Shown: positions 15,469 through 24,986 of the stretch, in pieces
Position numbering within the stretch: position 1 is the stretch's first letter
Layout of the letters: every line of letters begins with the position of its first letter
Assembly (NCBI GenBank): GCA_963734725.1
Contig: CAVTIX010000024.1
Location: 9,238-73,237, forward strand
Length of the DNA stretch: 64,000 bases
Direction of reading: 5' to 3'
From: DASXKD01 sp963734725
GTDB taxonomy: Bacteria; Actinomycetota; Actinomycetes; Streptosporangiales; Streptosporangiaceae
Translations under genes and position numbers: made by a program
The notes under the pieces: generated by a model
What the model saw: the letters and a program-made list of their open reading frames with translations, nothing else
Database searches by the model: none
What the model was told of the DNA's origin: nothing

Positions 15469-18399
15469 GTGGCGAAGGTCCGGGTATACGAACTCGCAAA
15501 GGAGTTCGGCGTAGAGAGCAAGGCCGTGATGGCCAAGCTCCAGGAGATGGGCGAGTTCGTGCGGTCGGCGTCCTCCACAATCGAGGCGCCTGTCGTCCGC
15601 AGGCTCAAGGAAGCGTTCGAGGCGCAGGGTCCACAGCAGCCCTCTGCACGCAAAGCCGATGGCCAGGTTGCCACGGCCCCACCCAAGAACGGCCAGGACG
15701 GGCGGAGTGCGCCCGTGCCCAGCCAGCAAGCAGGCACGTCAAGGACGCCGTCACCGGTGCCGGTCGCGGAGGCGCCAGTGGCCCCTCGGGCAGCAGGCGA
15801 TGGCGCGTCACCAGGCAGTGTCATCGCCGCGCCGGCGCCCGCACCGGACGCCCCGGCACAGCCCGCGCCCGCGGCGCCGGCGCCGCAGGTTCCGTTCTCC
15901 CCGCCCCCGGCCCGGCCAGGGCCGCCCCCGGCGCAGCGGGGCGCCCCTCAGCCCGCCCCGCGGCAGGGACAGGGCGCCCCCAGCCAGCGGCAGGGACAAG
16001 GGGCCCCCGCCCCCCGGCCCGGCCCGCGTGGCGCGCCCCGCCCAGGGCCGCGTCCCGGCAACAACCCCTACAGCCAGACCGCGACCGGGATGGGCCTGGC
16101 GCCCCGCTCGGCCCCGCCCCGGCCCGGCCAGCCCGGCCCGGCCTCCGGGCGCCCCGGCGGCCCGGCCGGCCCAGGCGGCCAGCGGCCCGGTCCCGGCGGA
16201 TCCCGGCCGTCGCCCGCGGATGTGGCACGGCCCGGCGGCCCCCGGCCCGGCGGCCCCCGGCCCAGCCCTAGCAACATGCCGCCGCGCCCGGCCGGCGGCC
16301 GCGGCGGTCCCGGCGGTCCTGGCCGCGGCGGTCCCGGTGGCCCGGGTACCGGCGCTCGTCCCGGTGGCCGGGGCGGGCCGGGCGGGGGCGGCGCCCGCAC
16401 CGGCGGCGCGCCGCGGCCCGGTGGTATCGGCGGCGGCGGGCGTCCCGGCGGTGGCGGCGGCCGTGGCCGCAGTGGCACGCAGGGCGCGTTCGGGCGCCCC
16501 GGCGGGCGGCCGTCGCGCGGCCGCAAGTCGCGTAAGCAGCGGCGCCAGGAGTTCGACAACATGCAGGCCCCGTCGATCGGCGGTGTGCAGATCCCGCGCG
16601 GCAACGGCCAGGCGATCCGGCTGTCCCGCGGGGCGTCGCTGAGCGACTTCGCCGACAAGATCGGCGTCAACCCGGCATCGCTTGTCCAGGTGCTCTTCCA
16701 CCTGGGCGAGATGGTCACCGCGACCCAGTCGGTCAACGACGAGACGCTGCAGTTGCTTGGCGCGGAGCTGAACTACAACGTGCAGGTCGTCTCGCCGGAG
16801 GAAGAGGACCGCGAGCTGCTCGAGTCGTTCCACATCGAGTTCGGCGAGGACGAGGGCGGCGAGGCCGACCTCCAGCCGCGCCCGCCGGTGGTCACCGTCA
16901 TGGGCCACGTGGACCACGGCAAGACCAAGCTGCTCGACGCCATCAGGCATACCAACGTGGTGGCCCGCGAGGCGGGCGGCATCACCCAGCACATCGGCGC
17001 CTACCAGGTCACCACCGAGGTGGACGGGCAGGAGCGGAAGATCACCTTCATCGACACCCCGGGCCACGAGGCGTTCACCGCCATGCGGGCCCGTGGCGCC
17101 GAGACCACCGACCTGGTCGTGCTCGTGGTGGCGGCCGACGACGGCGTGAAGCCGCAGACCACCGAGGCGCTCAACCACGCCCAGGCGGCGGGGGTGCCGG
17201 TGGTCGTCGCGGTCAACAAGATCGACAAGGAGGGCGCCGACCCGTCGCGGGTCCGGTCCCAGCTGACCGAGTACGGCCTGGTGGCCGAGGAGTTCGGTGG
17301 CACCACCCTGTTCGTGGACGTGTCCGCCAGGGAAGGCATCGGCATCGCCGGCCTGCTCGAGGCCATCATCCTGACCGCCGACGCCGAGCTGGACCTGCGG
17401 GCCAACCCGGACCAGGACGCCCAGGGCGTGGCGGTCGAGGCGCACCTCGACCGCGGCCGCGGCCCGGTGGCCGCGGTGCTGGTGCAGCGGGGCACGCTCA
17501 AGGTCAGCGATTCGATCGTGTGCGGCGAGGCGTTCGGCCGGGTGCGGGCGCTGCTCGACGAGAACGGCGAGCCGGTGTCGGACGCGCCGCCGTCCCGTCC
17601 GGTGCAGGTGCTCGGGCTCAACAGAGTGCCCGACGCAGGCGACAACTTCCTCGTCGTGGCCGACGAACGGGTCGCGCGACAGGTCGCCGAGCGGCGCGAG
17701 GCGCGGGAGCGCACCGCGCAGTTCGCGCAGCGCAGGCCCAGGGTCACCCTGGAAGACCTGGAGTCGGCGCTCAAGTCGGGCGAGCGGCAGGAACTGCTGC
17801 TCATCATCAAGGGTGACGTCTCCGGGTCGGTGGAGGCCCTGGAGGACGCGCTGCTCAAGATCGACGTGGGCGAGGATGTGGTGCTCCGGGTCATCGGCCG
17901 CGGCGTCGGCGCGATCACCCAGGACGATGTCAACCTGGCGATCGCCTCCGAGGCGGTCGTCGTGGGCTTCAACGTGCGGCCGGCCGGCCGGGCGGGCGAG
18001 CTGGCGCAGCGCGAGGGCGTGGACATCCGCTACTACACGGTCATCTACCAGGCGATCGAGGAGATCGAGGCCGCGCTCAAGGGCATGCTCAAGCCCGAGT
18101 TCGAGGAAGCACAGCTCGGCACCGCGGAGATCAGGGAGATCTTCCGGGTGCCGCGGGCCGGCAACATCGCCGGCAGCATCGTGCGCTCGGGCACGATCAA
18201 CCGCGGCAGCAAGGCCCGCCTGGTCCGCGACGGCGTCGTGATCTCGGAGAGCCTCACGGTCGATTCGCTGCGCCGGTTCAAGGAGGACGTCACCGAGGTC
18301 CGCGAGGGCTACGAGTGCGGTATAGGCCTCGGCTACAACGACATCCACATCGGCGACGTGATCGAGACCTACGAGATGCGGGAGGTTCCGCGGGCCTGA
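15469..18399 (+). CDS. infB: Translation initiation factor IF-2
   Basis: 976 aa GTPase that places fMet-tRNA on the 30S subunit. Starts at GTG behind GAGGGAG. IF2_N domain at residues 1-50 (KVRVYELAKEFGVESKAVMAKLQEMGEFVRSA), a very long Pro/Gly/Arg disordered region (about 90-355), a second IF2_N (about 385-440), G domain with GHVDHGKT (about 479-486), DTPGHEAF and NKID (about 581), then domains II-IV. The Gly/Pro linker is longer than in most bacteria, typical for actinobacteria. Confidence 0.97.
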   Translation: MAKVRVYELAKEFGVESKAVMAKLQEMGEFVRSASSTIEAPVVRRLKEAFEAQGPQQPSARKADGQVATAPPKNGQDGRSAPVPSQQAGTSRTPSPVPVAEAPVAPRAAGDGASPGSVIAAPAPAPDAPAQPAPAAPAPQVPFSPPPARPGPPPAQRGAPQPAPRQGQGAPSQRQGQGAPAPRPGPRGAPRPGPRPGNNPYSQTATGMGLAPRSAPPRPGQPGPASGRPGGPAGPGGQRPGPGGSRPSPADVARPGGPRPGGPRPSPSNMPPRPAGGRGGPGGPGRGGPGGPGTGARPGGRGGPGGGGARTGGAPRPGGIGGGGRPGGGGGRGRSGTQGAFGRPGGRPSRGRKSRKQRRQEFDNMQAPSIGGVQIPRGNGQAIRLSRGASLSDFADKIGVNPASLVQVLFHLGEMVTATQSVNDETLQLLGAELNYNVQVVSPEEEDRELLESFHIEFGEDEGGEADLQPRPPVVTVMGHVDHGKTKLLDAIRHTNVVAREAGGITQHIGAYQVTTEVDGQERKITFIDTPGHEAFTAMRARGAETTDLVVLVVAADDGVKPQTTEALNHAQAAGVPVVVAVNKIDKEGADPSRVRSQLTEYGLVAEEFGGTTLFVDVSAREGIGIAGLLEAIILTADAELDLRANPDQDAQGVAVEAHLDRGRGPVAAVLVQRGTLKVSDSIVCGEAFGRVRALLDENGEPVSDAPPSRPVQVLGLNRVPDAGDNFLVVADERVARQVAERREARERTAQFAQRRPRVTLEDLESALKSGERQELLLIIKGDVSGSVEALEDALLKIDVGEDVVLRVIGRGVGAITQDDVNLAIASEAVVVGFNVRPAGRAGELAQREGVDIRYYTVIYQAIEEIEAALKGMLKPEFEEAQLGTAEIREIFRVPRAGNIAGSIVRSGTINRGSKARLVRDGVVISESLTVDSLRRFKEDVTEVREGYECGIGLGYNDIHIGDVIETYEMREVPRA

Positions 18400-18426
18400 C
18401 GCGGGGCTTGTCCTTAGGGCAGCGGC

Positions 18427-18729
18427 GTGTATGTGGGAGCGCTGACGCTGGACGTGCTGCTGGGCGATACCCGGTCGCTCAAGCAGAAACGTTCCGCGGT
18501 GTCCTCGATCATCGCCGAGATGCGCAGGCGCCACCCGGGGGTCGCCGTGGCCGAGACCGGTAGCCTGGACCGCCACCGGCGGGCGGAGATCGGCGTGGCG
18601 GCGGTGGCCTCCACGGCGGCGCACGTTACCGAGGTGCTCGACGCCTGCGAGCGCCTGGTCGCGGCGCGGCCGGACATCGAGCTGCTGTCCGCGCGGTTCC
18701 GCCTGGTGACTGATGAGGAGGAGCAGTGA
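18427..18729 (+). CDS. DUF503 family protein (YlxP-like)
   Basis: 100 aa, the usual family length. MYVGALTLDVLLGDTRSLKQKRSAVSSIIAEMRRR and the C-terminal LLSARFR are family signatures. Conserved between infB and rbfA; function in ribosome biogenesis is suggested only by position. GTG start. Confidence 0.92.
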   Translation: MYVGALTLDVLLGDTRSLKQKRSAVSSIIAEMRRRHPGVAVAETGSLDRHRRAEIGVAAVASTAAHVTEVLDACERLVAARPDIELLSARFRLVTDEEEQ

Positions 18730-18772
18730 GAAGCCCACTGACCGCCCTCAGCTGGGCAGAAACGCCGCAGGC

Positions 18773-18862
18773 GCCGGGCCGAACGCCGCATCGCTTCGCT
18801 CTGCGGCTTCCCGCCGCCGAGACTTTGCTAATCCGGGGGTCCCCCCCGGACCCCCGGATGCC
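18773..18862 (+). repeat. Intergenic repeat, copy 1 (DUF503-rbfA gap)
   Basis: About 90 bp nearly matching 19412-19501: both begin GCCGGGCCGAACGCCGC, continue through TGCGGCTTCC/CGCGGCTTCC, and end in CCCCCGGACCCCC followed by ATGCCT. Non-coding and GC-extreme; contains CGGGGGT/ACCCCCG inverted arms. Confidence 0.8.
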
Positions 18863-18913
18863 TCCCGAAGCCAGGGAGGCCCCCCAGGGCCGAGCGCCCG
18901 CGAGGGAGGCGCA

Positions 18914-19372
18914 ATGACAGACGCCGGCCGGGCAAACAAGCTCGCCGACCGGATCGCCAAGATCGTGGCCGAGATGCTGGAGCGCCGGGTGAAAGACCCC
19001 CGGCTGGGCTTTGTAACGGTCACCGACGCCAAGCTCACCGGTGACCTGCGCGAAGCGACGGTCTACTACACGGTGTACGGGTCGGCGGACGATCAGGCGG
19101 GCACCGCGGCCGCGCTGAAAAGCGCCACCGGGCTGATCCGGTCCGAGGTCGGCCGGCAGACGGGGCTGCGGCACACCCCGTCGCTGTCGTTCGTCCGTGA
19201 CACCCTGCCCGAAGGCGCGCAGCACATGGAAGAGCTGGTCGCCCAGGCGCGCGCTGCGGACGAGGCCCTGGCCCAGGCCAGGGAGGGCGCCCAGCCCGCC
19301 GGTGACCCCGACCCCTACCGCGTCCCGGCCGAGGCCGAGGCTGACGGCCCCGAAGCCGACCCGGGCGGGTGA
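18914..19372 (+). CDS. rbfA: Ribosome-binding factor A
   Basis: 152 aa. RbfA is a KH-fold 30S maturation factor. Core: ANKLADRIAKIVAEMLERRVKDPRLGFVTVTDAKLTGDLREATVYYTVYG and LRHTPSLSFVRD. The ATG at 18914 follows GAGGGAGG. The final ~35 residues are an acidic, Pro/Ala-rich tail typical of actinobacterial RbfA. Flanked on both sides by copies of the same intergenic repeat. Confidence 0.95.
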   Translation: MTDAGRANKLADRIAKIVAEMLERRVKDPRLGFVTVTDAKLTGDLREATVYYTVYGSADDQAGTAAALKSATGLIRSEVGRQTGLRHTPSLSFVRDTLPEGAQHMEELVAQARAADEALAQAREGAQPAGDPDPYRVPAEAEADGPEADPGG

Positions 19373-19411
19373 GATCCGCTTGTCAACGACGGCTTGGGTC
19401 ACGCCGCGGCC

Positions 19412-19501
19412 GCCGGGCCGAACGCCGCGTCGCTCCGCGCCGCGGCTTCCCGGCGGCGAGACGCTGCTCGCCCCGGGGCAAGCCCCCGGACCCCCATGCC
19501 T
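19412..19501 (+). repeat. Intergenic repeat, copy 2 (rbfA-truB gap)
   Basis: Second copy of the ~90-bp element at 18773-18862. It is followed by a further direct repeat, CTGGCGCGCCTCCGGC, near 19514 and 19550, and then by the truB ribosome site GAGGGAGG. Confidence 0.8.
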
Positions 19502-19593
19502 CGCACGCCGCGCTCTGGCGCGCCTCCGGCACGACCACGCTCGGTGCTAGCTGGCGCGCCTCCGGCGCGACGTCCCACGAGGGAGGCAGTGAA

Positions 19594-20472
19594 ATGACCG
19601 CCACGGCGGACGGGCTGGTCATCGTCGACAAGCCCGCCGGGCTGACCTCGCACGACGTGGTCGCCCGGCTCCGGCGGGTCACCGGCACCCGGCGGGTCGG
19701 CCACGGCGGCACGCTGGACCCCATGGCGACCGGGGTGCTGGTAGCCGGGGTCGGGAAGGCCACCCGGCTGCTGGGGCGCCTGGCGCTCGCGGAGAAGGAG
19801 TACCAGGCCACCATCCGGCTCGGCCAGGCGACCAGCACCGCCGATGCCGAGGGCGAGGTCATCTCCGGCGCCCCGGCCGATGCGCTCACCCTGGACGCGG
19901 TGCGCGCCGCGGCACGCCCGCTGACCGGCGAGATCCAGCAGGTCCCCCCGGCGGTCAGCGCCGTCAAGGTGGCCGGAACCCGCGCGTACCGGCTGGCCAG
20001 GGCCGGAACCACGCCCGTCCTGGCGCCCCGGGCAGTGACCGTCAGGTCGTTTTGCATCTCGTCAGAGCGGCGCGCAGGCGACCACCTGCTGGATATCGAC
20101 GCCACGGTGACCTGCTCAAGCGGCACCTATATCCGGGCGCTGGCCCGCGATCTGGGGGAGGCGCTCGGCGTGGGCGGGCACGTGACCGCGCTCCGGCGCA
20201 CCCGGGCCGGCCCCTACGACCTCGGCATGGCGCGCACCCTGGACCAGCTCGAAGCGGAGCTGTCGCTCATCCCGCTGGCCCAGGCCGCCGCGGACGCGTT
20301 CCCGTCCCGCCAGCTCACCGAGGACGAGGCGCGGCGGCTCTCCCATGGCGGGCGCCTGCCCGGCGGGTCCGGCCACCAGGGCCCGGAGGCGGCGTTCGCC
20401 CCGGACGGCACGCTGATCGCCCTGGTCGAGGAGAAGGACGGCCAGATCCGCCCGGTGGTTGTGTTCGTCTGA
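19594..20472 (+). CDS. truB: tRNA pseudouridine(55) synthase TruB
   Basis: 292 aa. Makes pseudouridine 55 in the T-loop of tRNAs. Motifs: GLVIVDKPAGLTSHDVV, RVGHGGTLDPMATGVL (catalytic Asp in GTLDP), EYQATIRLGQATSTADAEGE, GTYIRALARDLGEALG. C-terminal actinobacterial TruB domain present. ATG 19594 follows GAGGGAGGCAGTGAA. Confidence 0.96.
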   Translation: MTATADGLVIVDKPAGLTSHDVVARLRRVTGTRRVGHGGTLDPMATGVLVAGVGKATRLLGRLALAEKEYQATIRLGQATSTADAEGEVISGAPADALTLDAVRAAARPLTGEIQQVPPAVSAVKVAGTRAYRLARAGTTPVLAPRAVTVRSFCISSERRAGDHLLDIDATVTCSSGTYIRALARDLGEALGVGGHVTALRRTRAGPYDLGMARTLDQLEAELSLIPLAQAAADAFPSRQLTEDEARRLSHGGRLPGGSGHQGPEAAFAPDGTLIALVEEKDGQIRPVVVFV

Positions 20473-20560
20473 GCACCCCGAGCGGAGATCGTCGCGGCGG
20501 GACCAGGGTTACCGTGGTTACCAGTTGAGCTGGGAATCGGGCGGGTTGAGGAGCGGCATC

Positions 20561-21517
20561 GTGGAGCGCTGGCTCGGGCTGGACGAGGTACCGGGGGGCT
20601 GGGGCCCCTCGGTCGTCACCATCGGCGTGTTCGACGGCGTGCACCGGGGCCACCAGCGGATCGTGGCCAGGGCGGCCGAGGCCGCGCGGGAGCTTGGCCT
20701 GCCGCTGGTGGTGGTCACCTTCGACCCGCACCCGAGCGAGGTGATCCGTCCCGGCGCCCACCCAGCGCTGCTGTGCAGCCTGCGCCGCCGGGCCCAGCTC
20801 CTGGCGGAATTCGGCGCCGACGCGGTCTGCCTGCTGCAGTTCACACTGGAGTTTTCCCATCTGGGCCCGGAGGAGTTCGTCCGGGCCGTGCTGGCCGATC
20901 GGCTGCACGCCCGCCGGGTCGTGGTGGGGGAGAACTTCCGCTTCGGCTACCGCGCCGCCGGTGACCTCGCCCTGCTGGCGGAACTGGGCGAGAAGTACGA
21001 CTTCCGCGCCGAGGGCATCCCGCTGCTGGCGCAGGACGGGGTCATCACGTCCTCCAGCGCGATCAGGGAACTGGTCGCCGCCGGGGACGTGGCCGGCGCC
21101 GCGCGCGGCCTGGGCCGGCCGCACCGGGTCGAGGGCGTGGTCGTGCGCGGCGAGCAGCGCGGCAAGGCGCTGGGGGTGCCCACCGCCAACCTGGAGACCG
21201 CGGAGCACACGGCCATCCCCGCGGACGGGGTATACGCCGGATGGCTGGCCAGCCTCGACATTGACGGCCAGGAGACAGCGCGCTGGCCCGCGGCCATCTC
21301 CGTCGGCGCCAACCCGACGTTCGACGGCCAGCACCGCGTCGTCGAGGCGTACGCGCTCGACCGGGACGACCTGGACCTCTACGGGGTGCACGTCGCCGTT
21401 GACTTCACGGCCCGGCTGCGGGGAATGGTCCGGTTCGATTCGGCCGACGCGCTCGTGGCCCAGATGCGCGTCGACATCGCCGCGGCCCGTACGCTCGCCG
21501 CGGGCGCCGGCGGGTGA
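20561..21517 (+). CDS. ribF: Bifunctional riboflavin kinase/FAD synthetase
   Basis: 318 aa. N-terminal FAD synthetase (about 1-185: VTIGVFDGVHRGHQRIV nucleotide site; VVTFDPHPSEVI; GENFRFGYRAAG; ITSSSAIRELVAAGDV) and C-terminal flavokinase (about 190-315: GVPTANLE; DGVYAGW; SVGANPTF; VEAYALDRDDLDLYG). GTG 20561 is preceded by GAGGAG; the frame is open to 20459 but that leader is not family-like. Confidence 0.95.
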   Translation: MERWLGLDEVPGGWGPSVVTIGVFDGVHRGHQRIVARAAEAARELGLPLVVVTFDPHPSEVIRPGAHPALLCSLRRRAQLLAEFGADAVCLLQFTLEFSHLGPEEFVRAVLADRLHARRVVVGENFRFGYRAAGDLALLAELGEKYDFRAEGIPLLAQDGVITSSSAIRELVAAGDVAGAARGLGRPHRVEGVVVRGEQRGKALGVPTANLETAEHTAIPADGVYAGWLASLDIDGQETARWPAAISVGANPTFDGQHRVVEAYALDRDDLDLYGVHVAVDFTARLRGMVRFDSADALVAQMRVDIAAARTLAAGAGG

Positions 21518-21867
21518 TGGCGGCCTTCCGCTCGCCGGCATGTCCGGACGGACTGGAGTCGGACACGAATGTGCCGGATGCGTACTACCTCATTGCCGAG
21601 CAGGAGCCGGCGTTCTCCGTGGCGTACTGGCCGCCCCGGATGTCCCGTTCCAGGCTGGCGCTGCCGCCGCCGGCCCTCGGCGACCTGAGCGGCAAGGAGC
21701 CGTGCCGCTGGGACCTGCGGACCAGGTTTCCAGTGGCCACCGCCAAGCGCGAGACGTGCCTGCAGGTAGGCGAGGCGGCGCTGGCGCTCGCCACCCGCGC
21801 CGATGGCGCCGTCATCGATACCTACGGATTCCCCGTCAACCAGCCGGAGGACATGCTGCCGCGCTGA
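21514..21867 (+). CDS. Hypothetical protein between ribF and rpsO
   Basis: 117 aa, start overlapping the ribF stop by 4 nt (GTGA), so probably coupled. I do not recognise a family. The protein begins DAYYLIAEQEPAFSVAYWPPRMSRSRL and ends GAVIDTYGFPVNQPEDMLPR, with mixed alpha/beta character and no signal or membrane segment. Codon composition fits a real gene. Its position inside a conserved cluster is unusual and suggests a lineage-specific insertion. Confidence 0.5.
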   Translation: MMAAFRSPACPDGLESDTNVPDAYYLIAEQEPAFSVAYWPPRMSRSRLALPPPALGDLSGKEPCRWDLRTRFPVATAKRETCLQVGEAALALATRADGAVIDTYGFPVNQPEDMLPR

Positions 21868-22104
21868 TCCGCGGTCGCGCCCCTGTCCGCAGTGCCGCGG
21901 ACCTGCGCGAGGGCGGCCGACTCCGGTCAGCAGGGGCGGCCGCGTGGTACCCTTTTTGGTGGCTGACATCGTTGGCCGGGTTGGCTGCACCCTCAAGCGG
22001 CCGGCTCAGGGGCATCTCGTTTCGCGCGAAACCCCGGCGCCCGCACAGGGCCGGAGGGTGGCGCGGTGCCTCACGAGATCCGTGACGAAGATAAGGAAAC
22101 GCAC

Positions 22105-22374
22105 GTGCCGCTGGACACAGCAGTCAAGAAGGAGATCATCGCCGGGCACGCGACCAATGAGGGTGACACCGGTTCACCGGAAGTCCAGGTCGCATTGCTG
22201 ACGCGGCGGATCAACGATCTCACCGAGCACCTCAAGGTACACAAGCACGACCACCACAGCCGCCGGGGCCTGCTGCTCCTGGTCGGCCGTCGCCGTCGGC
22301 TGCTTCAGTACTTGTCCCGCGAGGACATCGAGCGCTACCGCGCCCTGATCCAAAAGCTGGGCCTGCGCAGGTAG
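22105..22374 (+). CDS. rpsO: 30S ribosomal protein S15
   Basis: 89 aa, exact family length. GTG 22105 (PLDTAVKKEI...) follows AAGGAA; an in-frame ATG 13 codons upstream would add residues absent from S15. Conserved GDTGSPEVQVALLTRRINDLTEHLK and HDHHSRRGLLLLVGRRRRLL. The ~235-bp upstream leader (21870-22104) probably holds the rpsO-pnp promoter. Confidence 0.96.
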   Translation: MPLDTAVKKEIIAGHATNEGDTGSPEVQVALLTRRINDLTEHLKVHKHDHHSRRGLLLLVGRRRRLLQYLSREDIERYRALIQKLGLRR

Positions 22375-22524
22375 GCTCGGTCTGGGCACGGCCGCAACAC
22401 AACTAGAGAACAACATCCCGCGGCCCCGGCGCCGGAGTGCGGAGGGCGCAATGGGCCGGTCCTCGGTAGTGGTTCTCGGGTCGGGTGCCGAATGCGGCGG
22501 ATCGCCGCGCACCCGGGCCGAGAG

Positions 22525-22536
22525 CTTCGATCGAAG
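22525..22536. repeat. Perfect 12-bp palindrome in the rpsO-pnp leader
   Basis: CTTCGATCGAAG is fully self-complementary and lies in the 254-bp gap between rpsO and pnp. That region is an RNA-processing target in related actinomycetes. A second one, CCGGCGCCGG, lies near 22426. Function inferred only from position. Confidence 0.35.
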
Positions 22537-22628
22537 ACCGGTCGGCGGTCAGTTGCCGGGCTAGCGATGGCCCGGAGCACTACCGGCGGAAGGCGGGACG
22601 CGGGACCTCAGTCAAGGAGGTCTCACCC

Positions 22629-24986
22629 GTGGAGGGTGTGCATACCGCCGAAGCCGTGATCGACAACGGCCAATTCGGCATGGTCACCATCAAATTCGAA
22701 ACCGGCCGGCTTGCCCGTCTTGCCGCCGGATCCGCCGTCGTCTACCTCGACGGCGAGACTATGGTCCTGTCCGCGACCACCGCGGGCAAGCACCCCAAGG
22801 AGGGGCTGGACTTCTTCCCGCTCACCGTGGACGTCGAGGAGCGGATGTACGCGGCGGGCCGCATCCCCGGCTCCTTCTTCCGCCGGGAAGGCCGCCCGTC
22901 CGAGGACGCGATCCTCACTTGCCGCCTCATCGACCGGCCGCTGCGCCCTTCGTTCGTCAAGGGCCTGCGCAACGAGGTCCAGATCGTCGAGACGATCATG
23001 GCCCTGCACCCGGAGCACCTGTACGACGTGGTGGCGATCAACGCTGCCTCGCTGTCCACCCAGCTTGCCGGGCTGCCGTTCTCCGGGCCGATCGGCGGCG
23101 TCCGTGTCGCCCTGATCAAGGGCCAGTGGGTCGGCTTCCCCACCCACACCCAGCTCGAGGACGCGACCTTCGACATGGTCGTCGCCGGGCGGGTGCTCGA
23201 GGACGGCGACGTGGCCATCATGATGGTGGAGGCAGAGTCCACGCCGCGCACGCTGGTCCTGCTCGCCGACGCCGACAGCGACGCGGTCGGCCCCACCGAG
23301 GAGACGGTGGCCCAGGGCCTGGAGGCGGCCAAGCCGTTCATCAAGACCCTCTGCGAGGCCCAGCAGCGCATCGCCGACCAGGCCGCCAAGGAAACCGCTG
23401 AGTTCCCGGTGTTCGGCGACTACGAGGCGGACGTCTACGACGCCGTCTCCGCGGAGGTCTCCGAGGAGCTGGCCCGGGTGCTCGCCATCGCGGGCAAGCA
23501 GGAGCGGGAGAGCGAGACCGACCGGATCAAGGCGCTGACCGCCGAGAAGCTCGCCACCCAGTTCGAGGGCCGGGAGAAGGAGATCAGCGCGGCGTTCCGC
23601 GCGGTCACCAAGAAGCTGGTCCGTGAGCGGATCATCACCGACGGCGTCCGCATCGACGGGCGCGGCCTCGCCGACATCAGGCGGCTGTCCGCCGAGGCGC
23701 ACGTGCTGCCGCGGGTGCACGGCTCGGCCCTGTTCGAGCGGGGCGAGACCCAGGTGCTCGGCGTGACCACGCTGAACATGCTGCGGATGGAGCAGACGAT
23801 CGACACGCTCAACCCGGAACGCACCAAGCGGTACATGCACAACTACAACATGCCGCCGTACTCCACGGGCGAGACCGGCCGGGTGGGCTCGCCCAAGCGG
23901 CGGGAGATCGGCCACGGCGCCCTGGCCGAGCGCGCGCTGATCCCGGTGCTCCCCACCAGGGAGGAGTTCCCCTACGCGATCCGGCAGGTCTCCGAGGCGA
24001 TCGGGTCCAACGGCTCGACCTCCATGGGGTCGGTCTGCGCCTCCACGATGGCGCTGCTGGATGCCGGCGTGCCGCTGCGGGACATGGTGGCCGGTATCGC
24101 CATGGGCCTGATCCACGAGGGGGGCCAGTTCGTCACGCTGACCGACATCCTCGGCGCCGAGGACGCGTTCGGCGATATGGACTTCAAGGTCGCCGGCACG
24201 CGGAACGTGATCACCGCGCTCCAGCTTGACACCAAGCTCGACGGGATCCCGGCGTCGGTGCTCGCCTCGGCGCTGACCCAGGCTGAGGCGGCCAGGCTGA
24301 CCATCCTGGACGTGATGCGCGAGGCCATCGACATGCCGGGCGAGATGAGCCCGTTCGCGCCGCGGATCATCACCATCAAGGTGCCCGTGGACAAGATCGG
24401 CGAGGTGATCGGCCCCAAGGGGAAGATGATCAACTCCATCCAGGAGGACACCGGCGCCGAGATCACGATCGAGGACGACGGCACCATCTACATCGGCGCC
24501 ACCGACGGCCCCTCCGCCGAGGCCGCGCGCACGGCTATCAACGCGATCGCGAACCCGCACATCCCCGAGGTGGGCGAGCGTTTCCTCGGCACCGTGGTGA
24601 AGACGACCACGTTCGGCGCGTTCGTCTCGCTGCTGCCCGGCAAGGACGGCCTGCTGCACATCACCCAGATCCGCAAGCTGCACGGCGGCGCCAGGATCGA
24701 GAACGTCGATGACGTCATCAAGGTCGGCGACAAGATCCAGGTCGAGATCCGCGAGGTCAACGACCGCGGCAAGCTGTCGCTGGTTCCCGTCGAGGTCGTG
24801 GAGCGGGAAGCGGCGGCTGGCGGCGCCGAGGACAGCGGCGAGGCGGGCGGCCGTGACCGCGGCGACGGGCACCGCGGCGACCGCGACCGCCACCGCGATC
24901 GTGGTGACCGCGACGGCCACCGCGGCGATGGCGACGGCGGCAGTCACCGCACCCGCCACCGTGAGCGGCGGCACCGCGAATCATGA
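22629..24986 (+). CDS. pnp: Polynucleotide phosphorylase / guanosine pentaphosphate synthetase
   Basis: 785 aa. Phosphorolytic 3'-5' exonuclease and polyadenylating enzyme of RNA decay. Starts at GTG 22629 with a strong AAGGAGGT 7 nt upstream; the open frame extends to 22485 without family similarity. Two RNase PH domains (GRPSEDAILTCRLIDRPLRP; FERGETQVLGVTTL; GSNGSTSMGSVCAST), KH domain (DKIGEVIGPKGKMINSI) and S1 domain (RFLGTVVKTTTFGAFVSLLPGKDGLLHI). The last ~45 residues are an Arg/Asp/Gly/His-rich repeat tail. Confidence 0.97.
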   Translation: MEGVHTAEAVIDNGQFGMVTIKFETGRLARLAAGSAVVYLDGETMVLSATTAGKHPKEGLDFFPLTVDVEERMYAAGRIPGSFFRREGRPSEDAILTCRLIDRPLRPSFVKGLRNEVQIVETIMALHPEHLYDVVAINAASLSTQLAGLPFSGPIGGVRVALIKGQWVGFPTHTQLEDATFDMVVAGRVLEDGDVAIMMVEAESTPRTLVLLADADSDAVGPTEETVAQGLEAAKPFIKTLCEAQQRIADQAAKETAEFPVFGDYEADVYDAVSAEVSEELARVLAIAGKQERESETDRIKALTAEKLATQFEGREKEISAAFRAVTKKLVRERIITDGVRIDGRGLADIRRLSAEAHVLPRVHGSALFERGETQVLGVTTLNMLRMEQTIDTLNPERTKRYMHNYNMPPYSTGETGRVGSPKRREIGHGALAERALIPVLPTREEFPYAIRQVSEAIGSNGSTSMGSVCASTMALLDAGVPLRDMVAGIAMGLIHEGGQFVTLTDILGAEDAFGDMDFKVAGTRNVITALQLDTKLDGIPASVLASALTQAEAARLTILDVMREAIDMPGEMSPFAPRIITIKVPVDKIGEVIGPKGKMINSIQEDTGAEITIEDDGTIYIGATDGPSAEAARTAINAIANPHIPEVGERFLGTVVKTTTFGAFVSLLPGKDGLLHITQIRKLHGGARIENVDDVIKVGDKIQVEIREVNDRGKLSLVPVEVVEREAAAGGAEDSGEAGGRDRGDGHRGDRDRHRDRGDRDGHRGDGDGGSHRTRHRERRHRES

